Shown: positions 16,993 through 25,233 of the stretch, piece after piece | Numbering within the stretch: the first letter of the stretch is position 1 | Layout of the letters: each line of letters starts with the position of its first letter | Assembly (NCBI GenBank): GCA_900544305.1 | Contig: UQUV01000036.1 | Coordinates: 1-29,097, forward strand | DNA: 29,097 nucleotides | Origin: an uncultured Porphyromonadaceae bacterium | Lineage (GTDB): Bacteria; Bacteroidota; Bacteroidia; Bacteroidales; Muribaculaceae | Reading direction: 5' to 3' | Program-made: the position numbers and the translations under genes | The notes under the pieces: model-generated | What the model was told of the DNA's origin: nothing | What the model saw: only the letters and a program-made list of their open reading frames with translations | The model's database searches: none

Positions 16993-17041
16993 ACGGTAAC
17001 GGATTTTTCACCATTGCGTGAGTTTTCCTTACCGTTTTTTC
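16993..17041 (+). terminator. Terminator of the small transcription unit
   Basis: ACGGTAA (16993-16999) pairs with TTACCGT (17029-17035). Inside, GGA pairs with TCC and TCAC (17008-17011) with GTGA (17018-17021). One bulged C and a TTTT/GTTT internal loop interrupt the stem. TTTTTT follows directly, as in an intrinsic terminator. It lies 9 bp after the small ORF stop. Confidence 0.7.
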
Positions 17042-17122
17042 GTTTAGGGTTGTGAAACCGTTTTATTGACGAATCTGAACTTTTGAATAATACGTATAAA
17101 GACTGATACTCTGATAACACTT

Positions 17123-17176
17123 CACCCCGAAGCTCCCATCGATGGCAGCTTCGGGGTGTGACGTGTGTATGAGAGC
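17123..17176 (-). terminator. Hairpin of the four-gene envelope operon, repeat copy A
   Basis: CACCCCGAAGCT (17123-17134) pairs perfectly with AGCTTCGGGGTG (17147-17158). The interior CCATCGATGG is self-complementary, separated from the outer stem by a C/C mismatch. It lies about 55 bp past the T9SS gene stop. The flank GTGTGACGTGTGTATGAGAG (17157-17176) recurs in altered form at 24842-24860, so this is one copy of a repeat. No strong T-run follows on the minus strand. Confidence 0.7.
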
Positions 17177-17214
17177 GAGTTACCGACTCTCAAAAAAGCT
17201 ATGACTCTCCTTTT

Positions 17215-18957
17215 TTATCTGACGATTACTTTCTTTCCGTTTACGATATAGAATCCGGCAGGAAGGGCAATGAGCGTTTCTTCGGCAACCTGTTGTTCGG
17301 CTACCTTCTGTCCGCTCAGGTTATAGACGCTGACCTGTGTCGGAGCAGATACGGAAATGCGGATGGCGCCGTCGGTTCCGATTGCGGTGAATGAGTTGGC
17401 CGGTTTCTCAAGCTGTTCCACTCCGGAGGTAATTTCCGATACGTCGTAGGATGCCAACACCATTCCCCAGCCTGTAGGCGTGCAGTGGAAATCGGATTTG
17501 TAGAAAGAAAATTCCTGATTGCCACGCAGGTAGGCGTAGAGCGTAGAGCCGTCGACAAGTCCGCGCCAGGCTGTTGGCATGCCGGTCATGGTGGCGATGC
17601 TTGTCACTTTCGGTGCTTCCGAATTAGAAAATTCCACCAGTACGATTCCCTGGTTGTTTACAAAAGAATAGCCATAGGCAAGCACCTTGTCGCCGTTTTT
17701 CATCACATTGAAGTAGCCGGAAATACCGCCGCCATGGATATATCCGCTCGTCAGTCCGCTGCCGTCGGCGGCAAATTCCAGTACATAGCCTTCCAGACTT
17801 GTTTTAGATGTTGTCAGCAGTGGCTCTCCGTCTTTCGCAGCGGCAAAACCGCCTTTGACCGCTCCCGACACGTAGATGTTTCCGTTGATGATGTCCATGC
17901 CTTTGATTTGAGTGGTATGCTTGCCGTCGGTAAAGGCTGTAGCATATCCGGCTGTTGCCCAATTCACGTTGAAATCGTTGTCCATATTGATGACGACAAC
18001 ATCGTCGAACGCTGTCGGCTCAATTGCTTTGCCTCCAAATTCAACAGCATCGCTGCCTGTGCCTTTCAGCTGGACGAGCGCGTAGAGTTGTCCTCCGTCA
18101 AATTCCAGACCAAAGACGTTTTCTTTCACCGCTTTGCCTGTCGTGGAGAAATGCTTCAAATAATTGCCTTCCGAATCGAATTTGGCGAGAAGGAGTCCTC
18201 CGTCACCAGTTAGTCCGTTACCTAAATCGCCGGTATATTGCGGTTCCACAGTTGCGGTTTCGCCGTCCGCTTTGTCGAAAGTAGCTGTAACCGAGAAGTT
18301 TCCGCCCAGATAGATGTTTCCTTCAGCGTCTACCGCAGCTGCATTCAGATCAAAACCGTCGGTCACCATCTTGTCGTCGACTGTAGGATAGTCGAAGCGG
18401 AGAATTTTTGACCAGAGCAGTTCGCCGCTGTCGGACACTTTCAGCAGGATTCCCTGATAAATCCATCCCGGAAGCACCGGATTGTCCATTTTTATGTCAG
18501 TCTGAGTGCCGTCGGGAGCTACATAGCTCAGCAGCCGGTTTGTGCCGTCTTCGTTGCGGTTGGTGTAGCGTGCCTTGATGGCAACCAGCACGCCGCCGTC
18601 GGCTGTAGCCGTCAGTTGTGCACTGGCCACGTCACCCATGTTGGTATAGGCGTTCCATTCATAATTGCCGTCGGCCTTGATTTTTTGCAGCAGCATGTTG
18701 CGGTTGCCGCTTGTTGCTGTATTAAGTGCTCCGGTGGCTACCACTTCATCGCCGTATGACACGGTAAGGTCTTCTCCTTCGGATGCGAAGTTTGTTGCGA
18801 TGAACACGTCGCCGTCAGCGGCTTTCGCCAATGTGTATGCGCCGTCGCTTCCTTTTCCGTCAATAAGTTTTGCCCAGTTGAATGAGGGCTCTTGAGCGTT
18901 AGTTCCAAAGACAGTGAACAGCACTGCCAATACTTGCCAAAGTAAAAATTTTTTCAT
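17215..18957 (-). CDS. T9SS-secreted repeat protein, beta-propeller-like
   Basis: The 580-residue protein starts with a signal peptide (MKKFLLWQVLAVLFTVFGTNAQ). The body carries repeated units of the type 'GDVFIATNF', 'GGVLVAIKARY', 'GNIYLGGNF', 'GQLYALVQL' and 'GNIYVSGAV', each with small Gly/Asp-rich turns. These resemble the blades of SBBP/WD40-like beta-propellers. It ends in a Por-type sorting domain (QVSVYNLSGQKV ... LPAGFYIVNGKKVIVR), implying export by the type IX system. Function is unknown; a surface binding role is inferred. It lies 31 bp downstream of the barrel gene and no separate promoter was seen, so it is probably the fourth gene of the TonB operon. Confidence 0.85.
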   Translation of the reverse strand: MKKFLLWQVLAVLFTVFGTNAQEPSFNWAKLIDGKGSDGAYTLAKAADGDVFIATNFASEGEDLTVSYGDEVVATGALNTATSGNRNMLLQKIKADGNYEWNAYTNMGDVASAQLTATADGGVLVAIKARYTNRNEDGTNRLLSYVAPDGTQTDIKMDNPVLPGWIYQGILLKVSDSGELLWSKILRFDYPTVDDKMVTDGFDLNAAAVDAEGNIYLGGNFSVTATFDKADGETATVEPQYTGDLGNGLTGDGGLLLAKFDSEGNYLKHFSTTGKAVKENVFGLEFDGGQLYALVQLKGTGSDAVEFGGKAIEPTAFDDVVVINMDNDFNVNWATAGYATAFTDGKHTTQIKGMDIINGNIYVSGAVKGGFAAAKDGEPLLTTSKTSLEGYVLEFAADGSGLTSGYIHGGGISGYFNVMKNGDKVLAYGYSFVNNQGIVLVEFSNSEAPKVTSIATMTGMPTAWRGLVDGSTLYAYLRGNQEFSFYKSDFHCTPTGWGMVLASYDVSEITSGVEQLEKPANSFTAIGTDGAIRISVSAPTQVSVYNLSGQKVAEQQVAEETLIALPAGFYIVNGKKVIVR

Positions 18958-18988
18958 GTTTGTAAAATTATTTAGTTAGTTAAGTTTT

Positions 18989-20515
18989 TCAGAATGAGAA
19001 TCCTACGGAGAGGCTGAGCCTGTCGGAATGTCGGTCGGAGGCGTAGAAGCCGTGCTGCCAGTAGCCGTTGACCGAAAGGGCTGTCTTTTCGGTCAGCCGA
19101 TAGTCCGCGCCGGCTTGCAGACCGGTGATGGTCGAGCGGTGTTGCAGTGCCGCATACAGGTTTCTGACCGGTTCTGCCAGCAATATCGTTTCGCTCGCGG
19201 CCATGTTCAGTTCGGATTTGACCGGTTGGAAAAATTGGATTTCTCCTTTTCCGCGCCACAGCCATTTCCCTTTTTTCCACGAAACGCCCGCTTCGGCAGA
19301 ACAGCGGTAGCGGCTGTTGGTCATGCTTTGCCGCGGTTCCGTATAGCTTTCCTTCCGGTGGCTGAAGCCCAAGGGAGACAGAAGCAGTTGCCAGCGCAGC
19401 GGATTTCGTGTGTCTTCGTAAAGAAAGGATTGGCAAATGTCCAATTCTGTGTTCGTGTACATCGGCAGCGAACCGATTTGCGGATAGATGTTGTTCTGCG
19501 CGTTTCCAAAAATGTTTTCCGTTCCGTTGCGTTTTCGGAAGTCGCCTTCCAGCCGCACCGCGCCCCATTGCCCCGTCCGGAAATTGCGGGCGTATTCGGC
19601 GGCCATGCTGACGGAGTGTTCCTTGGCGGAAGCCATAGGCAGTTCGTTGAGCGATGAGATGATTTTCTCGAAGGCAAAAAGATGGTAGCGGGCAGCAAGG
19701 TTGACTACGTCGCCTTTTCGTGCCGTGTAGCGGAAATTGGCCGTGCCTCCCGCCCGGTAGCCGTTGTAGTAGCCCGAGGTGTTAGTTCCGCGGAAGCGGT
19801 AATAGTCCGTTCCGAGTCCGGTGGCATGATATACCGGCGGCGTGCCGGTCTGGTCGTAGAATTTCACTTCGTTCGTCTGCTTATACTTGCCCGTTTCGCC
19901 CGCCAGTCCCAGCAGGATTCTGCCGCGAGTCCAGGTGGTGCCGACGGACAGCGTCAGGTCGCCTGCCAGATTTTTCGGGCGCGGGTCGACGTTGCGGTAG
20001 GCGAGCAGGGCGCGGTAGCCGGCCGATGCCGCCAACGTGAATTCACCGGTTAGGTGGGCAAATCCGCCTCCGAAACTGTAGCTTTCCTCCTTGGTGCTTC
20101 CCCCGATTAGGTCGGCAGTCACATACGGATAGAGCAGCCGATAGTCGGATGTTTCGTTGTAGCCCACATTCCGGCGGACTCCGTTGGTATATGCCGCCTT
20201 GCCCCAAATGTCGTTTTTCCCTTTGCGGATATAGGCATTGGCGGATGCAAACCCGACAGACTCACCGTTGCCTTCCTGTGCCACGATGGCCTGTTGCTCC
20301 CCGCGGCTGTACCATCCTGCCTGCAATTCGTTGAGCGTACAGGCATAGCGTCCGGACATCATGGCCGGATTGGCATATACCGTTTCTGGCGCATTGTGTT
20401 TCCATTCGCTGTTCCGGAGCATGCGGTCGAATATGCCGGTTTGCCGGAGCGAATCGTTTTGCGCCGTAGCTGCGGTCAGCGTGCACAGGAGGAAAAGTAC
20501 GGTCGTTGTTCTCAT
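18989..20515 (-). CDS. Outer-membrane beta-barrel protein, DUF6850-like
   Basis: The 508-residue protein has a signal peptide (MRTTTVLFLLCTLTAATAQ). The remainder consists of alternating amphipathic strands with aromatic girdles (SYSFGGGFAHLTGEFTLAASAGY, NLAARYHLF, ALSVNGYWQHGFY) and ends in LSLSVGFSF, whose terminal Phe is typical of BAM-folded barrels. The N-terminal RNSEWKHNAPETVYANPAMM segment recalls the DUF6850 family, which I name from memory. The gene sits 6 bp after the lipoprotein gene, so the two are surely co-transcribed. It probably forms an outer-membrane barrel working with the adjacent receptor and lipoprotein; no substrate can be named. Confidence 0.8.
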   Translation of the reverse strand: MRTTTVLFLLCTLTAATAQNDSLRQTGIFDRMLRNSEWKHNAPETVYANPAMMSGRYACTLNELQAGWYSRGEQQAIVAQEGNGESVGFASANAYIRKGKNDIWGKAAYTNGVRRNVGYNETSDYRLLYPYVTADLIGGSTKEESYSFGGGFAHLTGEFTLAASAGYRALLAYRNVDPRPKNLAGDLTLSVGTTWTRGRILLGLAGETGKYKQTNEVKFYDQTGTPPVYHATGLGTDYYRFRGTNTSGYYNGYRAGGTANFRYTARKGDVVNLAARYHLFAFEKIISSLNELPMASAKEHSVSMAAEYARNFRTGQWGAVRLEGDFRKRNGTENIFGNAQNNIYPQIGSLPMYTNTELDICQSFLYEDTRNPLRWQLLLSPLGFSHRKESYTEPRQSMTNSRYRCSAEAGVSWKKGKWLWRGKGEIQFFQPVKSELNMAASETILLAEPVRNLYAALQHRSTITGLQAGADYRLTEKTALSVNGYWQHGFYASDRHSDRLSLSVGFSF

Positions 20516-20521
20516 AAGTGT

Positions 20522-21859
20522 TTATTGTTTAACGGGTTGTACGCCATCGTAGGTGACGGTCGTGGCTTTTGTGCCTGCCGCATCAATGGCTGACTGCTGC
20601 AGTTCGATGATAGAAGGCACACATTCCGGGTTGAAATCGTTGGTGGAGTTGTTCGTGTCCTTGAGTTTCCGACGTCCGTCGGCTGTCAGGTAGAGCATTT
20701 TTCGGCGGACGCTTTTGAAATAGCGTGTTTTGTCGCCGTCCGTTTTTCCGCAGTAGGTCCAGCCGGCATCGACGGTCGGGGGCAGGATGTTCCACTCGCG
20801 GGCAGCTTCCACACTACAGTTCACGCCGTCGACAATCCATTCGTTCGGCAGCTTGTAGGCCGACTGTGTCATCGGGAATGTGCCCGAAGGCAGGACGAGC
20901 GTATAGTCGTAGCTGTAATAGTAGTCCTTCAGATACTGTTCCTTCGCGATGGGAATACGTGCCAGGGCATACGACTTGAAGCCGCGGTTGTGGAGCACGA
21001 AGTACGACTGCGTGTAGCTGTACCATTTGTCCATGTTCGGAACAGTCGGGCTGTCGATATCCGTCTGGCTCGGATTGGTCGAAACGTCATACCATTCGAA
21101 ACCGGCATTGCTCAGGTCGAACGAGTTGGGGTTGGCGTTGCGGTGGTCAATGCCCGTGTCGCAGATGACGAGCGATTCACCCGGCTGTACCGGGTGCTCC
21201 TTTCCGCTGCCGGGAACTACGTAGATGGCATGGACGGTCATGGCGCTTTTCCGCAAGTCGGGAGTGTAAGCGAGATACTGCGTGGAGGTGAATTTTGATT
21301 CACAGAAAGCCAGTCCGTCGGCGTACAGCACCTTGTCGGTATTGTTGTAGATTTTTATGTAGTTGTCGCCGTAGTACTGCGAACCGGAGCTGCGCAGCGT
21401 ACCGGTGAAGAAAATTTCTTCGATGATGAAGTCTTCATTGTCGAGCACCAGTGAAGTGGTGATGGAGAACGCAAGGTTACCGCCGGTCACTTCCATCGAC
21501 TCGATGCCACCTACCAGACGGCCTTTCACAGTGGCTCCTTCGTCAGCGTTGCCCTCTCCGGCAGAACCTTCGGAAGGGTTGTTGACATAGGTCACCTCGG
21601 CTTCGTAGCTGCATTCATAAAGTCCGGTAGGCAGTTCGATGCCGGCTGTGGAGGTAAATTCCGTCACGGTTCCGTTGGCCACGTTGCGGAATGTGAGCCG
21701 TTCGCTTTCAATCGTCAGATTGGCGATGTCGGCAGGACGGACTATTTCGATGGCCGTAGGGAAGTACGGCAGTTCTTTCTTTGTTTCGCAGGCTGTCGCC
21801 ACTGACAGGAGAAGCAGGGCGGACGTTGTGCGGAAAATGCTTTTTTTCATTCTGTTCAT
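20522..21859 (-). CDS. Lipoprotein with lamin-tail-like domain, DUF4876-like
   Basis: The 445-residue product opens with a lipoprotein signal (hydrophobic stretch ending VATA|CETKK). Residues of about 35-150 form a beta-rich, fibronectin-like or transthyretin-like region (LPTGLYECSYEAEVTYV). From about 160 the segment YYGDNYIKIYNNTDKVLYADGLAF and the later VQPGESLVICD resemble a lamin-tail domain. This layout fits the DUF4876 family of Bacteroidetes, recalled without search. Spacing is 14 bp from the TonB receptor and 6 bp to the barrel gene. By analogy with SusD-type or other surface lipoproteins it may help the receptor capture its ligand, but it has no SusD features. The ligand is unknown. 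Confidence 0.82.
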   Translation of the reverse strand: MNRMKKSIFRTTSALLLLSVATACETKKELPYFPTAIEIVRPADIANLTIESERLTFRNVANGTVTEFTSTAGIELPTGLYECSYEAEVTYVNNPSEGSAGEGNADEGATVKGRLVGGIESMEVTGGNLAFSITTSLVLDNEDFIIEEIFFTGTLRSSGSQYYGDNYIKIYNNTDKVLYADGLAFCESKFTSTQYLAYTPDLRKSAMTVHAIYVVPGSGKEHPVQPGESLVICDTGIDHRNANPNSFDLSNAGFEWYDVSTNPSQTDIDSPTVPNMDKWYSYTQSYFVLHNRGFKSYALARIPIAKEQYLKDYYYSYDYTLVLPSGTFPMTQSAYKLPNEWIVDGVNCSVEAAREWNILPPTVDAGWTYCGKTDGDKTRYFKSVRRKMLYLTADGRRKLKDTNNSTNDFNPECVPSIIELQQSAIDAAGTKATTVTYDGVQPVKQ

Positions 21860-21873
21860 AGCTTGGCGGGTTG

Positions 21874-24684
21874 TTAAAGGGTGAATGATGCTTCCACTCC
21901 GAAATAGGGACTGACGTTCCGGCGGATCAGCTGGCCGTTGGAATAGTAGTCGGGAGTGTAGTCAATTATTTTGTTGGCGAAAAACGACAGCCGCATCCAT
22001 TTCCCGATGGCTTTCGTGGCCTTCAGGTTGACGTTCATTGAAAACGGCACCGTTTGTTCGCGGAACGAGTCGGCGTTATAGTCCTTGATAAGATGGCGCA
22101 GGTAGATGTCGGCCGCCGATTCTTCGGTGTACGGATGCACCTGTCCGTCGGCTACATCCATATAGGCGGTCGGAATGCCGTTCTTTTCCATCAGGCGGGT
22201 TTTGACAAACCATACGCATTGTACCGATGTGGCGAATATCAGCCCCCATTCGGGAATCTGTGTGTCGAGCATGAGGTTGGAAGTCAGCGTGTTGTTGATG
22301 CGTCCGTCGTTCCAGTCGTAGAGGCCCACATAGCGGTCCTGTATGACAACGTTGTCGACGACAGCCGATACGGTAGAAAACATCGGCAGGCTGTTGGTGT
22401 AGGTGGAACGGAACCAGGCTCCGTTCAGGTTGATACGGGTACGCAGCGGACGGATACGCACGGATGTGAACTGGAATTCCACACCTTCCTTGTCCAGGCG
22501 GCTTCCGTTGTCCGCTTTCGTGTATCCGTCGAGCTTAGTGCGGGTCGTGAAGGGGAGGTTGTCCAGCGAGGGTTTCCCGGTGAGTGCGCCGGCATCGATG
22601 GCTGTTTCGTCGTAATCGTTGTAGGAATAGGGCGCGAATACCGCCATATAGCGGAAACCCGAATTCATGTTTTCGCGGAAATAGCCTACCGACAATTCGT
22701 TACCGGCAAAGGCTACGTCGAGGCGAATTTCCTTTTTCAGGTTCGTTGCCGGTCGTAGATTGTAGTTGGTTGGGTCCTGAATGTAGGAACGGACCACGAA
22801 GCGGCTGTATTCCGCGGGGCGGTTGATGTCGTAGTAGCTGAGTTCCGTTATGTCGTTGTAGTGCAGGTCGGGGTAGAGGTAGTTGAGGGTAGGCATTTTC
22901 GTTGTTTTTCCTATGCCGCCCACAACAGCAAGCCGCAGCGGTTCGCCTCCGACGGAAATCGACGGGAGGCTCCATTTCAGACTGGCGCGCGGGTCAAGAT
23001 AGATTTTCCCCTGCATTTCATAGCGGCGGTCAAGTCCGAGCAGCGAGACTGTACGGAGGCCGGCTTGAAGTTCCAGACGGTGGTTGCCGACAGTGGCGGT
23101 GGCGTTGTATTCCAGAAATGCCGAAAAATTCTGTATGCCGGGAATCGAACTATAGGCACGTGGGCGCGCTCCCCATCCGGACACGGACAGCGGTTTGTAG
23201 AGGTCGTACACCTGACCTTTCCCGAAATTCTTGGAGTAGTTCCATTCCGCGCCGGCGAGAAAACGGTTGTCGACGCTTCCCGTCTGTATACCGAACAGGG
23301 CTTTTGCTTTGGCAAAAGCGTTGAAAGGCTTTCCGTCGGTGAGATAGTCGGCTATGTATTCGGAAAAAACGATGTGTGCATCGTGTACGCCTTCTTCCGT
23401 GGAGGTTGGCACAATGCCGTAGCGTTGCGGGGCAACCAGCCGGCGCTGTTCCAGCCGGTCGATTTGCTGCGAAACGGACGAATTGAATGTGAATTCCTTA
23501 AAAAAATATTCACGGTGCGGGCGTACCGTGAAATTGTTGGTCAGTGAAATGCGGTTGTAGGTCGACTTGTATTCGTCAATCCTTCCGTAGTTGAGGTTAG
23601 GGTCCTGTTTGCTGTTGTCGAACGAACCCGTGTAGTCGGCGGATGAGGTGATGCGGATTTCCGCTTTTTCCTTTCTGACGGTATGTGTCAGCCGGAGCGA
23701 TGCGTTTGCGCGCCGGTAGTTTTCGAGGTTGTCGGTAGGGTCGGGCTTTGCGTCCAGTATTCCGCCGTCGATGTTGAGGATGGAGCCGTTTCTCCCCAGT
23801 TTCAGTCCTTTGCCAACGGACACCAGCTTGCTGTAGCCGTCGGCCTTGAAGCGTGCCGTGAAAGGTGTTTCGCGGCGGATTTTGTTGATTTTCACCATGC
23901 CGCTGGTTAGATTGCCGTATTCTGCGGAAGGAATTCCCCGCACCACTTCCACACTCTCAATGTCGTCGGTCGAAATGCTACGCATGTCCACGCCCCGGTT
24001 CGTCACGTTGCGGCGGTCTTCTGTCGTGCTGCCGCCGGTGGTGCTCTGTACGGCCGACAGTGGAGAGTATTGAAGGTTGGCATCCGTGTTGATGGGAGCT
24101 CCGTCCACTAAAAACAGCGTGCCGAGCGACGAAATGCTGTAATCGTTGTTCGTCGTGGCATTGCCTTTGGAGTCGAGCGTTCCCGTTTCACGCAATCCGA
24201 TGGTGTTTGCCGAATTCAGGTTCGGGTCTTTTGAAATGCCGCCGGGGAGGAGTTCCATCAGGTCGGAAAGGCTTGTCGGCTGGAGAAATTCCATGGCCGT
24301 GCGGTCGATGCGTGAGGTGGTGACCGTACCTTTGGCTTCTTTTGCCGTCACGGTCACTTCCTGCAATTCCATGTTCTGTTCCAGTTCTACTTCTATAAGG
24401 CGGTTGGCTGTCAGGGTGAACCCGACAGTGTTTTTTGAATAGCCGGTATAGCTTACGGTGAGGATATAGTCGCCGTTTTCCAGTCCTGCGAAATGAAACA
24501 GCCCGTCGGCATCCGTCATTGTGTACCGCTCCGCTTTTCCGTTCAGCAAAACCGTTGCAAACGGCAGCGTTTCCCGCGTGTCCTTGTCAGTGACAATTCC
24601 CGACAAGGCATAGCGCGTTTTTGCCGACAGGGCAAGTCCGCATGCCGTACATACCATTACTATCAATACGATTGTTCTATACAT
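21874..24684 (-). CDS. TonB-dependent receptor with carboxypeptidase-regulatory-like domain
   Basis: This outer-membrane active transporter has 936 residues. After a signal peptide (MYRTIVLIVMVCTACGLALSA) comes a carboxypeptidase D regulatory-like domain of about 80 residues (LSGIVTDKDTRETLPFATVLLNG ... VSYTGYSKNTVGFTL). The plug domain follows, with TSLSDLMELLPGG, LFLVDGAPINT and DIESVEVVRGIPSAEYGNLTSGMVKINK. The rest is a 22-strand-type barrel ending SPYFGVEASFTL. The SusC signature and SusD partner are missing, so it is closer to siderophore- or cobalamin-type receptors, but the substrate cannot be assigned. The promoter at 24711-24741 is a full match and leaves a leader of only about 20 nt. 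It heads a four-gene operon. Confidence 0.93.
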   Translation of the reverse strand: MYRTIVLIVMVCTACGLALSAKTRYALSGIVTDKDTRETLPFATVLLNGKAERYTMTDADGLFHFAGLENGDYILTVSYTGYSKNTVGFTLTANRLIEVELEQNMELQEVTVTAKEAKGTVTTSRIDRTAMEFLQPTSLSDLMELLPGGISKDPNLNSANTIGLRETGTLDSKGNATTNNDYSISSLGTLFLVDGAPINTDANLQYSPLSAVQSTTGGSTTEDRRNVTNRGVDMRSISTDDIESVEVVRGIPSAEYGNLTSGMVKINKIRRETPFTARFKADGYSKLVSVGKGLKLGRNGSILNIDGGILDAKPDPTDNLENYRRANASLRLTHTVRKEKAEIRITSSADYTGSFDNSKQDPNLNYGRIDEYKSTYNRISLTNNFTVRPHREYFFKEFTFNSSVSQQIDRLEQRRLVAPQRYGIVPTSTEEGVHDAHIVFSEYIADYLTDGKPFNAFAKAKALFGIQTGSVDNRFLAGAEWNYSKNFGKGQVYDLYKPLSVSGWGARPRAYSSIPGIQNFSAFLEYNATATVGNHRLELQAGLRTVSLLGLDRRYEMQGKIYLDPRASLKWSLPSISVGGEPLRLAVVGGIGKTTKMPTLNYLYPDLHYNDITELSYYDINRPAEYSRFVVRSYIQDPTNYNLRPATNLKKEIRLDVAFAGNELSVGYFRENMNSGFRYMAVFAPYSYNDYDETAIDAGALTGKPSLDNLPFTTRTKLDGYTKADNGSRLDKEGVEFQFTSVRIRPLRTRINLNGAWFRSTYTNSLPMFSTVSAVVDNVVIQDRYVGLYDWNDGRINNTLTSNLMLDTQIPEWGLIFATSVQCVWFVKTRLMEKNGIPTAYMDVADGQVHPYTEESAADIYLRHLIKDYNADSFREQTVPFSMNVNLKATKAIGKWMRLSFFANKIIDYTPDYYSNGQLIRRNVSPYFGVEASFTL

Positions 24685-24710
24685 TCACGTTTCACTTATT
24701 TTCTTGGGGG

Positions 24711-24741
24711 CAAAATTATTGCCCGGCGAAAATCTTTTCAA
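24711..24741 (-). promoter_or_regulatory. Promoter of the TonB receptor operon
   Basis: On the minus strand, TTG (complement of 24739-24741), a 20-bp spacer and TAATTTTG (complement of 24711-24718) match the Bacteroidetes consensus fully. The predicted start of transcription is about 20 nt before the receptor's ATG at 24684. Confidence 0.85.
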
Positions 24742-24800
24742 TCGCATGAAATCGGTAAAAATAGGAGTAGGGCTACTAACTTATGGTGATTGACAGCCTT

Positions 24801-24865
24801 GGAAAAAACAACCCCGAAGTCCCAATGGTGGAGACTCCGGGGTGCGACGTATGTTTGAGAAAGCT
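24801..24865 (-). terminator. Terminator of the sigma-factor operon, repeat copy B
   Basis: ACCCCGAAGTC (24811-24821) pairs with GACTCCGGGGT (24833-24843) with one A/C mismatch. An inner CCA/TGG stem closes on a 4-nt loop. On the minus strand TTGTTTTTTCC follows. The flank CGGGGTGCGACGTATGTTTG (from 24838) and GAGA is the same as copy A at 17123-17176 with a few changes. Confidence 0.85.
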
Positions 24866-24868
24866 CTG

Positions 24869-25216
24869 CTAACGGTCTGATTCCGAAACCAGTTGGTAGA
24901 TTTGCCAGACGGTGAAACCGGTTATTCCTACCAGCATGGCGAATCCTAAAAGCGTGGAGTGGTCGGCATTGAATTTGCCGTTGTCGAATGTGAGCAGTTG
25001 CGACAGGTCGGCAGTGAGGCCAAAATATGTCCAGAAGCCGGCACATACGAGCAGCACGGCGATGTAGACCGCCCACATCAGTCCGCTGTAGTTCTTTCCT
25101 TTGCTTTCGGGCAGACGGTTCATCACCTTTCTTTTGAAAAAAGGATGTTCCGGCGCTTCCTGCCGTCCGGTTTTCAGCAGTTGGCGAAGTTCGTTGTCAT
25201 CGATATTTTTGTTCAT
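24869..25216 (-). CDS. Small membrane protein, possible anti-sigma factor
   Basis: The 115-residue protein has a hydrophilic N-terminus of about 45 residues (DNELRQLLKTGRQEAPEHPFFKRKVMNRLPESK). Two membrane helices follow (about 46-69 and 89-108), joined by a short loop. It starts 17 bp after the ECF sigma gene and is last in the operon before the terminator. Sigma genes of this class often sit beside a membrane anti-sigma factor whose cytosolic N-terminus holds the sigma, and the layout here fits. No zinc-binding HxxxCxxC motif is present, so the assignment rests on position and topology. No other family is recognised. Confidence 0.7.
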   Translation of the reverse strand: MNKNIDDNELRQLLKTGRQEAPEHPFFKRKVMNRLPESKGKNYSGLMWAVYIAVLLVCAGFWTYFGLTADLSQLLTFDNGKFNADHSTLLGFAMLVGITGFTVWQIYQLVSESDR

Positions 25217-25233
25217 AGTCCGTTCTGTTTTTT

